Positions 63,461-64,000 of a stretch of 64,000 nt of DNA are shown here, piece by piece. The stretch is from NCBI RefSeq assembly GCF_000165395.2, contig NC_010575.1, forward strand, positions 729,001 through 793,000, read 5' to 3'. Under the pieces are notes generated by a model. The model ran no database searches. It was not told the origin of the DNA and saw only the letters and a list, made by a program, of their open reading frames with translations. Both the position numbers and the translations under genes were made by a program. Source of the stretch: Babesia bovis T2Bo (taxonomy: Eukaryota; Apicomplexa; Aconoidasida; Piroplasmida; Babesiidae). Every line of letters begins with the position of its first letter. Positions within the stretch are counted from its first letter, which is position 1.

Positions 63461-63790
63461 GCTTCTGTTGACATATGTAACTAAAGCTTCATGACCTTAT
63501 ATCAATGCCCGCAGTGTTGGCTCGTAGGCTTTGATACCGGTTATCGCGATCGTATGGTAAACCCTGACCTTTAATTCTCATAGTAAAACAATACGTGGCT
63601 GCCGTCGCGTGTTTTGGGTTTTATAGATACCTTTTAGTGTAAACCGAGCACCAATATTAATACAATTGGTCGTCATCAGCAATTAACACAATATAAAGTT
63701 TTCCCAACCTTACACATCAGAACATTTGTTAATTCACAAATTATCAACATGTGACTCCTGTGTTGCCCAAATTTGATAGTTATTTAAAAT
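63461..63790. other. Intergenic gap, 330 bp
   Basis: AT-rich spacer between eS27 and the next plus-strand gene. No feature was recognised. Confidence 0.55.
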
Positions 63791-64000
63791 ATGGCATCGG
63801 CAACAGAGCGCCAGGCGCTCATTAGGCAACATAACAACCTCAAAAGGGATCTACAAAGTATGTGATATCACGACAGTAGCCAACTAACACAGGTATACAC
63901 GAAGAAATAAGAAAACTTGAACATGCGAATGAATACCTAAGAAGAACAAATGCCGACATGAAACTAAGATTAGAAAGTACACAGGAATGTGAAGAACAAT
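63791..64000 (+). CDS. Coiled-coil protein, 5' part only
   Basis: Two exons are visible (63791-63857 and 63893 to the window end) with a 35-nt intron. The 58 residues seen begin MASATERQALIRQHNN and are almost entirely charged and helical (IHEEIRKLEHANEYL, LRLESTQECEEQ), with heptad-like spacing of Leu and Ile. This indicates a coiled coil. The protein runs off the window, so its length and function cannot be judged. Confidence 0.7.

Overview
The window looks like a gene-dense nuclear segment of a piroplasm (a Babesia- or Theileria-type apicomplexan). Four things point there. I placed about 91 introns, and about 83 of them are only 32-40 nt long with GTAGGT/GTATGT/GTAAGT-type donors. Two products have plausible secretory leaders ahead of plastid-type enzymes (IspD and ribosomal protein bL12), as expected of an apicoplast. 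There are apicomplexan-style proteins (a membrane-anchored pepsin-like protease, centrin, helical-repeat organelle proteins, a citrate synthase-like protein). Intergenic gaps are short. The species is not claimed. Most genes had to be assembled from several small exons; exon coordinates are in each entry, and in every multi-exon model that is complete in the window the joined exons keep one open frame to a stop.

Layout. 1-9.2 kb: 3' end of an RRP9-like WD40 gene, an RRM protein, a mitochondrial Tim44-like candidate, a citrate synthase-like protein, a secreted aldo/keto reductase-like protein and a lone lipoyl-domain protein. The last three all look degenerate at key catalytic or carrier residues. 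9.2-14.7 kb: HscB co-chaperone, then a divergent pair of signal-peptide proteins (a large CS-domain protein and a protein ending in SDEL). 15-24.9 kb: a large orphan, apicoplast bL12, TOM22, U1-C, an acidic orphan and a divergent ArfGAP-like protein. 24.9-30 kb: an intronless CSC1/OSCA-type channel, NudC, a Rad6-like E2, and a PPIL4-like RRM/SR protein without its cyclophilin domain. 30-36 kb: a 1313-residue orphan, an Arf-like GTPase with a broken switch motif, and a 1.1-kb AT-rich gap. 36.3-43.5 kb: MFS transporter, MAEA/Gid9 E3 subunit, KDEL receptor, PIG-U and TSR2. 43.5-52.2 kb, all on the minus strand: BMS1, a secreted Lys-rich protein, a CW zinc-finger protein, centrin and IspD. 52.4-64 kb: ribophorin I, aspartyl protease, an ATP-synthase-d-like candidate, a helical-repeat protein, PDCD5, a WD40 protein, eS27 and a partial coiled-coil gene.

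Functional themes. Ribosome production (RRP9, BMS1, TSR2, eS27); secretory pathway (SDEL protein, KDEL receptor, ribophorin I, PIG-U, ArfGAP- and Arf-like proteins, aspartyl protease); mitochondrion (HscB, TOM22, citrate synthase-like, lipoyl protein); apicoplast (bL12, IspD); splicing (U1-C, PPIL4-like); ubiquitin (Rad6-like E2, MAEA).

At the largest scale the plus strand is T-rich from 1 to about 36 kb and A-rich from about 43 kb onward, whichever strand the genes use. The switch lies in 36-43 kb, beside the 1.1-kb AT-rich gap. This is the most interesting feature that individual genes do not explain, and it suggests a replication-linked boundary. Protein names rest on motif recognition by eye; no database search was run.
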